A stretch of 64,000 nt of DNA from Desulfuromonadales bacterium (GTDB lineage Bacteria > Desulfobacterota > Desulfuromonadia > Desulfuromonadales > BM103): assembly GCA_027065695.1 (NCBI GenBank), contig JAMONP010000061.1:22156-86155 (forward strand), read 5' to 3'. Below the pieces are notes generated by a model that worked only from the letters and a program-made list of their open reading frames with translations, was not told where the DNA came from and did not search any database. Position 1 is the stretch's first letter, and every line of letters begins with the position of its first letter. The translations under genes and the position numbers were made by a program. Below, in pieces: positions 37,330 through 46,224 of this stretch.

Positions 37330-39835
37330 GACCCGTTTTGCCTGGTGGGCGGTCCTGCTCTTTACTGCCCTTTGGCTGGGTGGGTGTAGCACATCTATGC
37401 AGGCACGTTTGGTTTTTCAGGAAGCTGAGCAATTTGCTGACGAAGAAAATTTCGACCTGGCGATAGAAAAATATGCAGAAGCTATTGAGTTAGAACCTGG
37501 CAGCAAAACATATAAGTTGAAAATGGTTGCCGCAAAGACCAGGGCAGCGGCTACTCATATCAGGAAGGCTCGTGCTTTTGCTAGTGAGGGAAAGTTTGCT
37601 GAAGCGATAGGAGAGTATCGTATCGCGAAAGGTTTTGATCGGAGTGTGGAAGTTGCTGCCCAGGAAGAAAAAGAGATTCTTAAACTGCTTGATGCAGAGA
37701 AACTTGCAGACGAAGGTGCTAAGTTTTGGGGGATGGGAAATGCGGCCCTGGCTAAAAAAGCGATCGATGGTGCTTTGAAGTTTGATCCTCATAATGCGCG
37801 CGCTTTGGCCATTAAAGACCTCATCGATAATGACCAGAAGAAAATCGCTATGGATGGCATTGAGCTGGACGTGGCCTCAGACGAACCGATCACTCTGAGT
37901 TTCAAGGATGCAAATATCAAGGAAGTCTTTGGCATCCTGTCACAACTAAGTGGAATTAATTTTATCTATGATGAGGATATTCGCAGTCAGTCGATTTCTG
38001 TTCTGCTGGAAAAGGCCAGCTTTTCCCAGGCGATGGAACTGATCCTGCAGATGAACGGTCTGGACAAGAAAGTTCTGAACAGTAAGACAATCATCATTTA
38101 TCCACAAACCAGAGAGAAGTCAAAACAGTACGATGACCAGATTATTCAAACCTTCTTCCTTTCACATATTGATGCCAAGAAGGCTGTGAACCTGCTTCGT
38201 ACCATGCTGCAACTGCGCAAGATTTATGTGCATGAGGAGCGTAACGCTATTATCGTACGCGATAAACCCGAGGTTATTAAACTTGCCGAACAGATCCTGG
38301 CTGCTGCTGATCGTTCGGATTCTGAGGTGCTCTTTGATGTTGAAGTCCTCGCGGTCAGGGATACAGATCTCCTGGATTTTGGACCCGAGCTTAGTGAGTA
38401 TTCGACAAAGCTTGGTTTTAGCGTAATTGACCTGAACACGGAAGCATTGAGTCAGCTATCAGCGATTCCCGACAGAACTATCACACAGAGCCTCAGTGGC
38501 TTACAGACCTTCTATTCTATTCCCTCGGTTACTTTTGATTATGCGAAGACCTTGAGTTCTTCAGAGATTTTGGCTAGCCCTAAAATTCGCGTCAAGAACC
38601 ACGAAAAAGCGAAAGTCCACATAGGTAAACGAGACCCGGTCGTGACAACGTCCGGGAGTACGAGTGATTCGGGTTTTACGACTCAGAATGTCCAGTATGT
38701 GGATTCCGGTATCAAGCTTGATATCGAGCCTACGATCCAACTTGACGGGACGGTCATGACGAAGATAAAGCTGGAAGTCAGCAATGCAGAAAGACTTGAT
38801 TCTAACGATACAACAGGGGAATCACCGATTGCACTTACAACCACAAACGCTGAGACGACCCTGGTATTACTTGACGGTACACGCACCATCCTGGGAGGCT
38901 TGTACGAAAACAATAATTCCAACATCAAAAAGACGGTACCATTTCTCGGTGATATTCCCCTGATCGGAAGTTTGTTTACACATTACTCAGATAATAAAGA
39001 GAGGCGCGAAATAATTCTTTCGATCACGCCCTATATCATCAAGAAGGTTGAACTCCCCGATGCAGCTATTGCAACAATCTGGTCTGGTGGTGAAGACAAT
39101 CTGAAGGTGGGTCCGAATTTCGGCTCCTTTGCTCAGGCTGTGCTGAGTGAAGTAGAGTCGACCAAACCACAGGTATCTCCCGCAGTCAACCCGGTACAGG
39201 CTGAAAGGTATGCTGCATGGGAGGGTCTGAAAGGGACCGGGCCTGTCGTCACAGAACCAGCAGCAAGCAGCGCTGAACCAGTCGTGGCTCCATCTGAAGA
39301 AACGACCGTTGAAGTGATGCCTCGACAAGAAATTCGACCGACTGAAGAAGTTGTGATGACAGAGGTGCTTGGCAGCAAAGAGGAGATCGGTGCTCCAATT
39401 GTTCTCGAGATGCCGAAAAAAGCCCCTGCTGCCATCAGTTTCTCCGCACCCGACCAAATTGACAATGGCGCAGAATTTACTGTTGCCGTGCAGGTTAAAA
39501 ATGTTGATAAACTTTACAGCGCACCGCTCTTCGTTAAATATGATCCAGCGGTTCTCGAACTGCTGAGTATTAATGAAGGAGACTTTCTTAAACAAGGTGG
39601 CCAGACCACGGTCTTCTCCAGCAGCCCCAATCGCACTACGGGGCAGGTAATTGTCGGCTATAAACAGGGCACAGGTGGTAATGGTGCATCAGGCTCAGGG
39701 GCTTTGTTTAACCTGAACTTCAGGTCGCTTGCAGCTGGTGAAACTCAGCTTGAGGTTAATCGTGTTAACTTCCGTAACCCAGAAGGGGTCCGACTTCAGG
39801 TTGTTCCTGATGCGGTCATGATCGAAATCCGTTGA
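37307..39835 (+). CDS. gspD: GspD-type secretin with N-terminal TPR and C-terminal cohesin domain
   Basis: The 842-residue protein has a lipobox (WLGGC, Cys27), TPR-like helices (about 30-175), an N0-type domain (ITLSFKDANIKEVFGILSQL), N1-type domain, the secretin core (about 385-590; VPFLGDIPLIGSLF signature), a Pro/Glu-rich linker, and a cohesin-type beta domain (about 715-842; FTVAVQVKNVDKLYSAPLFVKYDP). TPR plus cohesin fusions to a secretin recur in Desulfuromonadales. It would form the outer-membrane channel; the lipobox may remove the need for a pilotin. ATG 37313 is an alternative start. Confidence 0.9.
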   Translation: MSMARINKTRFAWWAVLLFTALWLGGCSTSMQARLVFQEAEQFADEENFDLAIEKYAEAIELEPGSKTYKLKMVAAKTRAAATHIRKARAFASEGKFAEAIGEYRIAKGFDRSVEVAAQEEKEILKLLDAEKLADEGAKFWGMGNAALAKKAIDGALKFDPHNARALAIKDLIDNDQKKIAMDGIELDVASDEPITLSFKDANIKEVFGILSQLSGINFIYDEDIRSQSISVLLEKASFSQAMELILQMNGLDKKVLNSKTIIIYPQTREKSKQYDDQIIQTFFLSHIDAKKAVNLLRTMLQLRKIYVHEERNAIIVRDKPEVIKLAEQILAAADRSDSEVLFDVEVLAVRDTDLLDFGPELSEYSTKLGFSVIDLNTEALSQLSAIPDRTITQSLSGLQTFYSIPSVTFDYAKTLSSSEILASPKIRVKNHEKAKVHIGKRDPVVTTSGSTSDSGFTTQNVQYVDSGIKLDIEPTIQLDGTVMTKIKLEVSNAERLDSNDTTGESPIALTTTNAETTLVLLDGTRTILGGLYENNNSNIKKTVPFLGDIPLIGSLFTHYSDNKERREIILSITPYIIKKVELPDAAIATIWSGGEDNLKVGPNFGSFAQAVLSEVESTKPQVSPAVNPVQAERYAAWEGLKGTGPVVTEPAASSAEPVVAPSEETTVEVMPRQEIRPTEEVVMTEVLGSKEEIGAPIVLEMPKKAPAAISFSAPDQIDNGAEFTVAVQVKNVDKLYSAPLFVKYDPAVLELLSINEGDFLKQGGQTTVFSSSPNRTTGQVIVGYKQGTGGNGASGSGALFNLNFRSLAAGETQLEVNRVNFRNPEGVRLQVVPDAVMIEIR

Positions 39836-40329
39836 TTCTGTCTTGTTACATATCGAAGGCCAGGGGACAACGTGGCCTGACCCTGCTGGAAATGGTGCTG
39901 GCTATTGCTATCCTGGCTGTACTCGCCACAGTGATCGTGCCAATGACTGAAGTGACAGCAATGCGCGGCAAAGAGTTGGAGCTGCGTAGCGCCCTGCGGG
40001 TAATTCGTACGGCGATCGATAACTACAAGGCTGATTTTGACAAAGCCGTTACAGAAAAGAAGATCATTGTCGCGATCAATGAAACCGGTTATCCGGAATC
40101 ACTTGAAATTCTTATTGAGGGGAGTGACTGGGGTGGGCTTTACCCATACAAACACAAGTACCTGAGGCGTTTGCCGCAAGACCCCTTTGATGAGTATGAT
40201 GAAGGTTGGGGGTTACGCGCATATAAGGATGACCCGGACTCAACCTTCTATGGTGGTGACGACATCTATGATATTTACTCGCAGAGTACGCGCACTGCTC
40301 TGGATGGCACAGTTTACAATACCTGGTGA
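39832..40329 (+). CDS. Type II secretion pseudopilin (GspG-like)
   Basis: The 165-residue protein has a class III prepilin signal: a short basic leader, then G|LTLLEMVLAIAILAVL with the conserved Glu at +5 and a hydrophobic helix, followed by a GspG-like region (LRSALRVIRTAIDNYKADF, LRRLPQDPFDEYDE, GWGLRAYKDDPDS). TTG 39832 overlaps the secretin TGA. Of the two adjacent pseudopilins, this one keeps the longer C-terminal domain. Confidence 0.85.
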   Translation: MILSCYISKARGQRGLTLLEMVLAIAILAVLATVIVPMTEVTAMRGKELELRSALRVIRTAIDNYKADFDKAVTEKKIIVAINETGYPESLEILIEGSDWGGLYPYKHKYLRRLPQDPFDEYDEGWGLRAYKDDPDSTFYGGDDIYDIYSQSTRTALDGTVYNTW

Positions 40330-40763
40330 AGCGCATGATTATGAACCATAGAAAAACAAATTTGAAGCTCAGTAACAACTGGCAGCAGGGATTTACTCTG
40401 ATCGAGCTGATGATTGTTATGAGCATTATCGGTATTCTGGCCAGCATCGTGGTGCCGAATTATCAACGTAGCCTGATCAAGGCCAGAGAAGCAGTGTTGA
40501 TGGAAGATCTCTACCAGATGCGCCGTGCAATCGACGCTTATTTTGCCGATAATATCAGCTATCCAGAATCCCTGGGTGATTTGGTCGCCAATAAGTATAT
40601 ACGCGATATCCCTCGGGACCCATTTACCAAGTCCACGAATACCTGGGAAGAGATTCCACCGACTCCGTCCGCTGAGGGCGAGCTTGCCGAAGGCGGCGTG
40701 GAGAACGTTCACAGTGGTAGCGACCTGGTCGGCCTGAACGGTATTCCTTACCGGGACTGGTAG
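40326..40763 (+). CDS. Type II secretion major pseudopilin (GspG/OxpG-like)
   Basis: The 145-residue protein has the prepilin motif QQG|FTLIELMIVMSIIGILASI (Glu at +5), then the GspG-type VPNYQRSLIKAREAVLMEDLYQMRRAIDAYF and a conserved IPRDPFT segment. In Geobacter a pseudopilin in this kind of operon (OxpG) is needed for secretion linked to Fe(III) oxide reduction; equivalence here is inferred from position. GTG 40326 overlaps the preceding stop. No prepilin peptidase gene is nearby. Confidence 0.87.
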   Translation: MKRMIMNHRKTNLKLSNNWQQGFTLIELMIVMSIIGILASIVVPNYQRSLIKAREAVLMEDLYQMRRAIDAYFADNISYPESLGDLVANKYIRDIPRDPFTKSTNTWEEIPPTPSAEGELAEGGVENVHSGSDLVGLNGIPYRDW

Positions 40764-40816
40764 AGAGACCAAGCACTTCACTCTTTAATCCATCCTTTAC
40801 CCACAGATGCAGGTCT

Positions 40817-41503
40817 ATGATTCAGCTTTTTAATGTTTGCAAGGTTTACCAGCGTGACCAGTATGCTCTGAGAGATGTTACTCTCAAGGTAGAGAAGGGC
40901 GAGTTTGTTTACCTGACAGGTCCATCCGGTGCAGGTAAATCAACTCTGCTCAAGCTGCTCTACTGTGCAGAGCGTCCGAGCCGTGGCCAAATCCTGGTCA
41001 ATGGCCGTAATATCACTCGTTTCGGCTCGGCACGTATACCTTATCTACGTCGTAACCTTGGCATCATCTTTCAGGATTTCAAGCTTCTTCACCGTCGCAC
41101 CATTTACGAGAATGTTGCCTTTCCCCTTGAAGTCCAAGGTCGCAAGCGCTTTGAAATAAGCAAAAAAGTTTATCAGACTCTCAAGAATGTCGGGCTTGAG
41201 CATCGCCTGAAACACTATCCTTTGCAACTCTCTGGAGGAGAGCAGCAGCGTGTCGCTGTGGCCCGCGCCCTTGTGGTTGATCCTCTGATTCTGTTGGCTG
41301 ATGAGCCGACAGGTAATCTCGACCCAGAGGTAACTATGGACATTATGGGGCTTTTTAAAAGCGCCAATGCACGCGGTACCACGATTTTAATGGCAACCCA
41401 TGATCGCAGCTTGATGCGCGAGTTCCCGAGACGCACGGTTTCCCTGCATGCTGGCAGCTTGGCTATGGATGATTTGCCCTTGTTCCGGGGAGCAGCGGAA
41501 TGA
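40817..41503 (+). CDS. ftsE: Cell-division ABC ATPase FtsE
   Basis: The 228-residue ABC ATPase has Walker A GPSGAGKST, Q-loop (IIFQDFKLL), signature LSGGEQQR, Walker B LILLADEPTGNLDP and the H-loop ATHD. FtsE drives FtsX to activate septal murein hydrolases. The ftsX and envC-like genes follow directly, which makes FtsE certain over other ABC families. Confidence 0.95.
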   Translation: MIQLFNVCKVYQRDQYALRDVTLKVEKGEFVYLTGPSGAGKSTLLKLLYCAERPSRGQILVNGRNITRFGSARIPYLRRNLGIIFQDFKLLHRRTIYENVAFPLEVQGRKRFEISKKVYQTLKNVGLEHRLKHYPLQLSGGEQQRVAVARALVVDPLILLADEPTGNLDPEVTMDIMGLFKSANARGTTILMATHDRSLMREFPRRTVSLHAGSLAMDDLPLFRGAAE

Positions 41504-41516
41504 CAGGACAATGCCG

Positions 41517-42422
41517 ATGATTGTGCGTACTGGATATTTCCTGAGGCGTGCCTTGCGCAATATGCGTCAAAGCCCTGTACTGAGCCTGGCATCCATTGGC
41601 ACTGTTGCCGTTGCTCTGGCTCTGCTCGCATTTTTTGCCATCGCTGTACTGAATGTTCAGCAATTGACCGCATCCTGGGGTGAAAATCTGGCAATAGTCG
41701 CATATCTCGACGATGTCCCGGACAAAAAGGTGATCAACAGTTGGGCCAAGGAGATTGAAAGCTACCCTGAAGTGGCGAGCGTTAACTACGTTTCCCGAAA
41801 AGAGGCTTTTGAAAGGTTTCGCAAACGCCTGGGCGAAGATGCCGACCTGGTCGAAGGGCTTGGTCCCGAGGTTTTGCCAGCATCGCTGGAGATTGCTCTT
41901 GCCGACGATTGGCGCAACGAATCTGCTCTCACTGCGGTTGTTGACCGACTGCGCAAGGACAATCGCTTTGATGACTTACAGTATGGTCAGGGCTGGTTGG
42001 AAAAGCTGGAAGCTTTTCTCCTTCTACTGAGAGTGTCCGGTTCAGCACTTGGCGGGTTTCTGGTCTTTGCTGCCCTGGTGATTGTTGCTAATACAATCAA
42101 ATTGACGCTCTATGCCCGCCAGGATGAACTTGAGGCCATGACCATGGTTGGCGGCACCTCTCTCTTCATCAAACTGCCTTACCTGATTGAAGGGGCTCTG
42201 CAGGGCCTGTTGGGCGGCTTGGCAGCCCTCGGTCTGAGTTTCCTGGCCTTCCAGGTGATTCTGCAAAAAAGCCTGGGCAACTTGTTACTGATTACCGGTA
42301 TCGATACAATTCATTTCCTGCCGCTAATCTGGCAAGGTTTGTTGATAATTGGTGGTGGTCTTATCGGTTTGTTGGGCAGCCTCTTTGCTTTGCGAAAGTT
42401 TGTCCGTTTCGGAGCACCATGA
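41517..42422 (+). CDS. ftsX: Cell-division membrane protein FtsX
   Basis: The 301-residue protein has four membrane segments (near 22-46, 175-200, 225-250 and 275-295) and a periplasmic loop between the first two, the FtsX architecture (RRALRNMRQSPVLSLASIGT at the N-terminus). ATG 41517 is chosen because AGGA lies 8 bases upstream; ATG 41511 is in frame but too close to it. Its stop overlaps the start of the EnvC-like gene. Confidence 0.93.
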   Translation: MIVRTGYFLRRALRNMRQSPVLSLASIGTVAVALALLAFFAIAVLNVQQLTASWGENLAIVAYLDDVPDKKVINSWAKEIESYPEVASVNYVSRKEAFERFRKRLGEDADLVEGLGPEVLPASLEIALADDWRNESALTAVVDRLRKDNRFDDLQYGQGWLEKLEAFLLLLRVSGSALGGFLVFAALVIVANTIKLTLYARQDELEAMTMVGGTSLFIKLPYLIEGALQGLLGGLAALGLSFLAFQVILQKSLGNLLLITGIDTIHFLPLIWQGLLIIGGGLIGLLGSLFALRKFVRFGAP

Positions 42423-43594
42423 TAAATCTTCCTGGTATCATGATTGGCAAGGGACTTTGCTGGCTGCTGCTGGCCTGCCTGATTGCTCCTTTCTCTGCCG
42501 TTGCCGACACAGATAATGAACTCTCTGTGAGTCAGAAGAGCCTGGAAGAGATTCAGCAGCAAATTGAAAAGACTCTCAAAGGTTTGCGCAGCAAGAAGTC
42601 AGAAAGTGGTGCTTTGTCTGAAGATCTGGAACGCCTTGGCATCGAGACCCGCCGGATCGAGCGCCTGACGAAAAAAAGTGCACGACAGCTATCTGATCTC
42701 TCTGATCGCTTACAGCAACAACGTAAAAAACTTCATAAGATCGAGGAACAACGAAATCAGACGGAACAACAAATTCGTCATCGTCTGGTTGTCCTTTACA
42801 AAACCGGTGAAGTTGGGCTGATCAGGGCTTTGCTTTCCGAAGCCGGGAGCCCGCGTGAGCTTGCTGAGAAATATACATTTTTGTCGAGAATGGTGCGATA
42901 TGATCGCGAACTGCTCGATGTTTACCGCCAGCAGTCCCGGGAGCACCAGGTCGCTGTAAGCGAGCTTGAAGACTTGCGCAAGAAGCAATCAGCCGTAGTT
43001 TTGCGCCGCCAGAAGGAGCAGAAGACTTTGCGGAAAGTCAGAAAGAGTAAGAAAACTCTCCTTGCAGACGTTAAACAGGACGCGGACTTCCTGGAGAAAA
43101 TGTTACAGGAATTACGTGCCAAGGCAGCCCGGCTTAATAATCTGGTCAAAAAACTTGAAACCGATCAAACGCAACCCTATACTAAAAACCTGGAGGGGCT
43201 TTTGCCTCAAAAGGGGCGTCTCTTTTGGCCTGTATCCGGTAAGCTCAGGGTTGGGTTCGGCACCAGTCGCCATGGTGCTCTGGGCACACTCATAGAGAGC
43301 CACGGCTTTGACATTGAAGCTGCTGTTGGAACCCCTGTGACTGTCGCTGCCGCGGGCAAGGTGATCTTCTCCAAGCGTTTGCGTGGTTATGGCAAGCTGA
43401 TGATCGTTGATCATGGCATAAAGTATTACACCCTTTATGCACATGTAGCACGTTTTACCAAGCAGGTTGGTGATTACGTAGCTGCTGGCGAGGTCATTGC
43501 CTTCTCAGGCTACGAGGGTCATGACTCCGTTTATTTTGAGATTCGCCAGGGCGGTAAACCCATCGATCCTGCCAAATGGTTGAAGAAGCGCTGA
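42419..43594 (+). CDS. envC: EnvC-like murein hydrolase activator (coiled coil plus LytM domain)
   Basis: The 391-residue protein has a signal peptide (about 1-30), a long coiled coil (about 35-255) and a C-terminal M23/LytM domain (about 275-391; GKLRVGFGTSRHG, LMIVDHGIKYYTLYAHV, DSVYFEIRQGGKPIDPAKWL). EnvC is the partner of FtsEX and activates amidases at the septum. The zinc-ligand pattern appears degraded (no HxxxD in SHGFDIEA form with full HxH), in keeping with a non-catalytic activator, though I cannot exclude activity. Confidence 0.9.
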   Translation: MINLPGIMIGKGLCWLLLACLIAPFSAVADTDNELSVSQKSLEEIQQQIEKTLKGLRSKKSESGALSEDLERLGIETRRIERLTKKSARQLSDLSDRLQQQRKKLHKIEEQRNQTEQQIRHRLVVLYKTGEVGLIRALLSEAGSPRELAEKYTFLSRMVRYDRELLDVYRQQSREHQVAVSELEDLRKKQSAVVLRRQKEQKTLRKVRKSKKTLLADVKQDADFLEKMLQELRAKAARLNNLVKKLETDQTQPYTKNLEGLLPQKGRLFWPVSGKLRVGFGTSRHGALGTLIESHGFDIEAAVGTPVTVAAAGKVIFSKRLRGYGKLMIVDHGIKYYTLYAHVARFTKQVGDYVAAGEVIAFSGYEGHDSVYFEIRQGGKPIDPAKWLKKR

Positions 43595-43610
43595 TCTTCT
43601 GGAGGTCCGT

Positions 43611-44912
43611 ATGTTTAAAAACAAGGTGTTCATTCTTTTAACTGCTTTAGCACTCTTTGTTCTGCTCGGCGTGGTTTCCTTTGGTCGTATTGAGGTACCA
43701 GGGGCAACTGCGGCCACTGATTACCAGGAACTGCAACTCTTTACCGATGTCTTGACGATTGTTAAACGCAGTTATGTGGAGGACGTGTCGATTAAGGATC
43801 TGGTCTATGGCGCTATAGATGGCATGCTCACTTCACTTGACCCACATTCCGGTTTCATGTCTCCTGAAATCTACAAGGAGATGAAAGTAGATACCCGTGG
43901 TGAATTTGGTGGCCTCGGTATTGAGATCTCCCTGCGTGATGGCGTCCTGACAATTATTGCCCCGATTGAAGATACACCTGCTTCGCGCGTCGGTCTGCAA
44001 GCGGGTGATAATATCCTGAAAATTGAAGACCAATACACCAAAGATATGAAAATCATGCAAGCGGTGCATCTGATGCGTGGTGCGCCTGGGACGACTATCA
44101 ACATTACCATTATGCGACAGTCTTTTGACAAGCCACAGCCGTTTACCCTGCAACGAGAAGTTATCAAGGTAAAGAGTGTCAGGTCGAAAACCCTTGAGAA
44201 CGGGTTTGGTTATGTCCGTCTGGTTCAGTTTCAGGAACGCTCCGGCAAAGATCTTGACAAGGCGTTGGATAAACTGCGTGAAGATAATGGTGGCTCTTTG
44301 CAAGGACTGGTTCTCGATTTACGCAACAACCCAGGCGGTCTTCTTGACCAGGCTGTCGAAGTCGCCGACAAGTTTCTCACGGGGGGCCTGATTGTTTACA
44401 CAAAGGGGCGTGAAGATGACGCACAAATGGAGTTCTCTGCTATGCGTAGTGATACTGAGGCCAATTATCCTATGGTCATCCTGATTAATGGCGGCAGTGC
44501 CAGTGCTTCAGAAATTGTGGCCGGTGCTTTGCAAGATCACGGACGTGCTGTAATCATGGGGACCCAAAGCTTCGGTAAAGGTTCGGTGCAGACAATTATC
44601 CCCCTTAGTGACGAATCAGGCCTGCGTTTGACTACGGCCAAGTACTACACCCCAAATGGTACTTCGATCCAGGCTCGTGGGATTATTCCAGATATAGAAG
44701 TCCTGCCGAGTGAAATCAAAGAAACCAAAGCTTTACATTCTTTCAGTGAAAAGGATTTGAAGAATCATTTCGATACGGAAGGTGACGATGAGAGCTCTCC
44801 TGATGAGGATGCAAACACTCTCGATGAAGAGACCCGTAACGATTTCCAGCTGATGCGTGCCCTCGATCTTCTTAAAGGCTGGAGTATCTTTAAAGGACTG
44901 GAAGCGGCTTGA
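43611..44912 (+). CDS. ctpA: C-terminal processing protease, S41 family
   Basis: The 433-residue protein has an N-terminal signal/anchor (5-24), a PDZ domain (about 95-185; FGGLGIEISLRDGVLTII) and the S41 core with catalytic S298 in NGGSASASE and K323 in SFGKGSVQ. It acts in the periplasm on protein C-termini. It follows envC by 16 bases with GGAGG ahead of the ATG; EnvC/FtsEX and Ctp genes commonly adjoin in this group. Confidence 0.94.
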   Translation: MFKNKVFILLTALALFVLLGVVSFGRIEVPGATAATDYQELQLFTDVLTIVKRSYVEDVSIKDLVYGAIDGMLTSLDPHSGFMSPEIYKEMKVDTRGEFGGLGIEISLRDGVLTIIAPIEDTPASRVGLQAGDNILKIEDQYTKDMKIMQAVHLMRGAPGTTINITIMRQSFDKPQPFTLQREVIKVKSVRSKTLENGFGYVRLVQFQERSGKDLDKALDKLREDNGGSLQGLVLDLRNNPGGLLDQAVEVADKFLTGGLIVYTKGREDDAQMEFSAMRSDTEANYPMVILINGGSASASEIVAGALQDHGRAVIMGTQSFGKGSVQTIIPLSDESGLRLTTAKYYTPNGTSIQARGIIPDIEVLPSEIKETKALHSFSEKDLKNHFDTEGDDESSPDEDANTLDEETRNDFQLMRALDLLKGWSIFKGLEAA

Positions 44913-44971
44913 TGGTCAGACTGGCGGCCAGAAGTCTAAGCTCCCAGGTAGCACGTTGAGAAGAGTTGTCG

Positions 44972-46147
44972 ATGACAAAACAAAAAAAGCGGCGTCGCTC
45001 GAAGAAGCGGCGCCCTGGTTTTTTTAAAAAAAACAGATTTCTACTGATCCTTCTAGCTGTCGTTGGTCTGGCCGTGATTAGCTTGGTTTTGCTTGCCCGC
45101 ATGGAGCAGCAACTGCCGCAGCTGGTTGTGCTGCCACCAGTGACAAAACCGCCAGTGATAAAACCACCAATTGATTACATCAACAAGGTGCACATCGAAG
45201 TTGAGGCATTACTTTCAACACTCAATAACGAGACAGGGGATATCCAGCGTGATCTTGATCTTGATCATGATCCTGCTCGCTACACGGTCGAAGGTGAATT
45301 GCCTTCCTCCGAAATGATTGCCGGTTTTCAGGAGCGTTTGCAGCAGATTCCTGGCGATTATACCGTGCAGTTGAAAGAAGCGAACTCACTGACTGTTGAA
45401 AAAGCCCGTCAGACGATCATTGTAATCAATTTTATCCCACCTCTTCCTGCTATACCTGATGGGCCTCTGTTGACAATTATCATGGATGACCTTGGTCGCA
45501 GTACCTACACGGCTAAGATGTTGATTGCGCTATCTCAGCCGGTGACTTTTTCCATTCTTCCTGATGAACCTTTGACCACCCAGGTTGCAGAACTGGCGCA
45601 TGCCGCTGGTCGGGAAATTATGCTGCATTTGCCGATGGAACCTCAGGGCTACCCTGCCATTAATCCTGGCAGCGAAGCCCTGTTTGTTAAATACAACGAT
45701 GCTGAAATTAGCCAGCGCTTTGATCAGCTAATCACCATAATCCCTTATGTGTCAGGAACCAACAATCATATGGGGTCTCGCTTTACCGAAGATGCCAGGG
45801 CTCTGGTGCCGGTGATGGAGAGTTTGAAAGAAAAGGGTTTGTTCTTTATTGACAGCCGAACTACGGGTCATTCCCGTGTGACCGAAGTGGCCAATCGGTT
45901 CGGGGTGCCGACAATGAGCAGGGATGTTTTTCTAGATAATGTTGCCGAGGTTACCGCTATCACTCGTGAAATCAAACGACTTGAAAGTAAAGCTCGCAGA
46001 AATGGGATGGCGATTGGTATCTGCCACCCTTACCCGGAGACTCTCGAAGCATTGAGGAGGGAGCTGCCTGGTATGGTAGAACGGGGCATAACTATTGTGC
46101 CCGTTTCGGTGCTTTTGCGGAAGCAGGCTCTTGATCAGGGAAGTTGA
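44972..46147 (+). CDS. Divergent polysaccharide deacetylase family protein
   Basis: From ATG 44972 (AAGAG upstream) the protein has 391 residues: a very basic N-terminus (KQKKRRRSKKRRPG), one membrane anchor (about 24-46), a proline-rich linker and a divergent deacetylase (DUF610-type) NodB-like barrel from about residue 170, with LTIIMDDLG, EIMLHLPMEPQGYP and GTNNHMGSRFTED. It would act on envelope polysaccharide from the periplasmic side. An in-frame TTG at 44966 is less likely. Confidence 0.87.
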   Translation: MTKQKKRRRSKKRRPGFFKKNRFLLILLAVVGLAVISLVLLARMEQQLPQLVVLPPVTKPPVIKPPIDYINKVHIEVEALLSTLNNETGDIQRDLDLDHDPARYTVEGELPSSEMIAGFQERLQQIPGDYTVQLKEANSLTVEKARQTIIVINFIPPLPAIPDGPLLTIIMDDLGRSTYTAKMLIALSQPVTFSILPDEPLTTQVAELAHAAGREIMLHLPMEPQGYPAINPGSEALFVKYNDAEISQRFDQLITIIPYVSGTNNHMGSRFTEDARALVPVMESLKEKGLFFIDSRTTGHSRVTEVANRFGVPTMSRDVFLDNVAEVTAITREIKRLESKARRNGMAIGICHPYPETLEALRRELPGMVERGITIVPVSVLLRKQALDQGS

Positions 46148-46224
46148 GCGTCCGCGTTCGCAAACGGTGAGGCTGTTTGCAAACCCTACGGATATGGTTT
46201 CGAAAGCCAATCATCCACAGAATG

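Noticed and set aside
46155..46185. GCAAAC...GTTTGC hairpin between two convergent genes
   Set aside because: The stem is only six bases and no T-run follows, so a terminator call is not supported.
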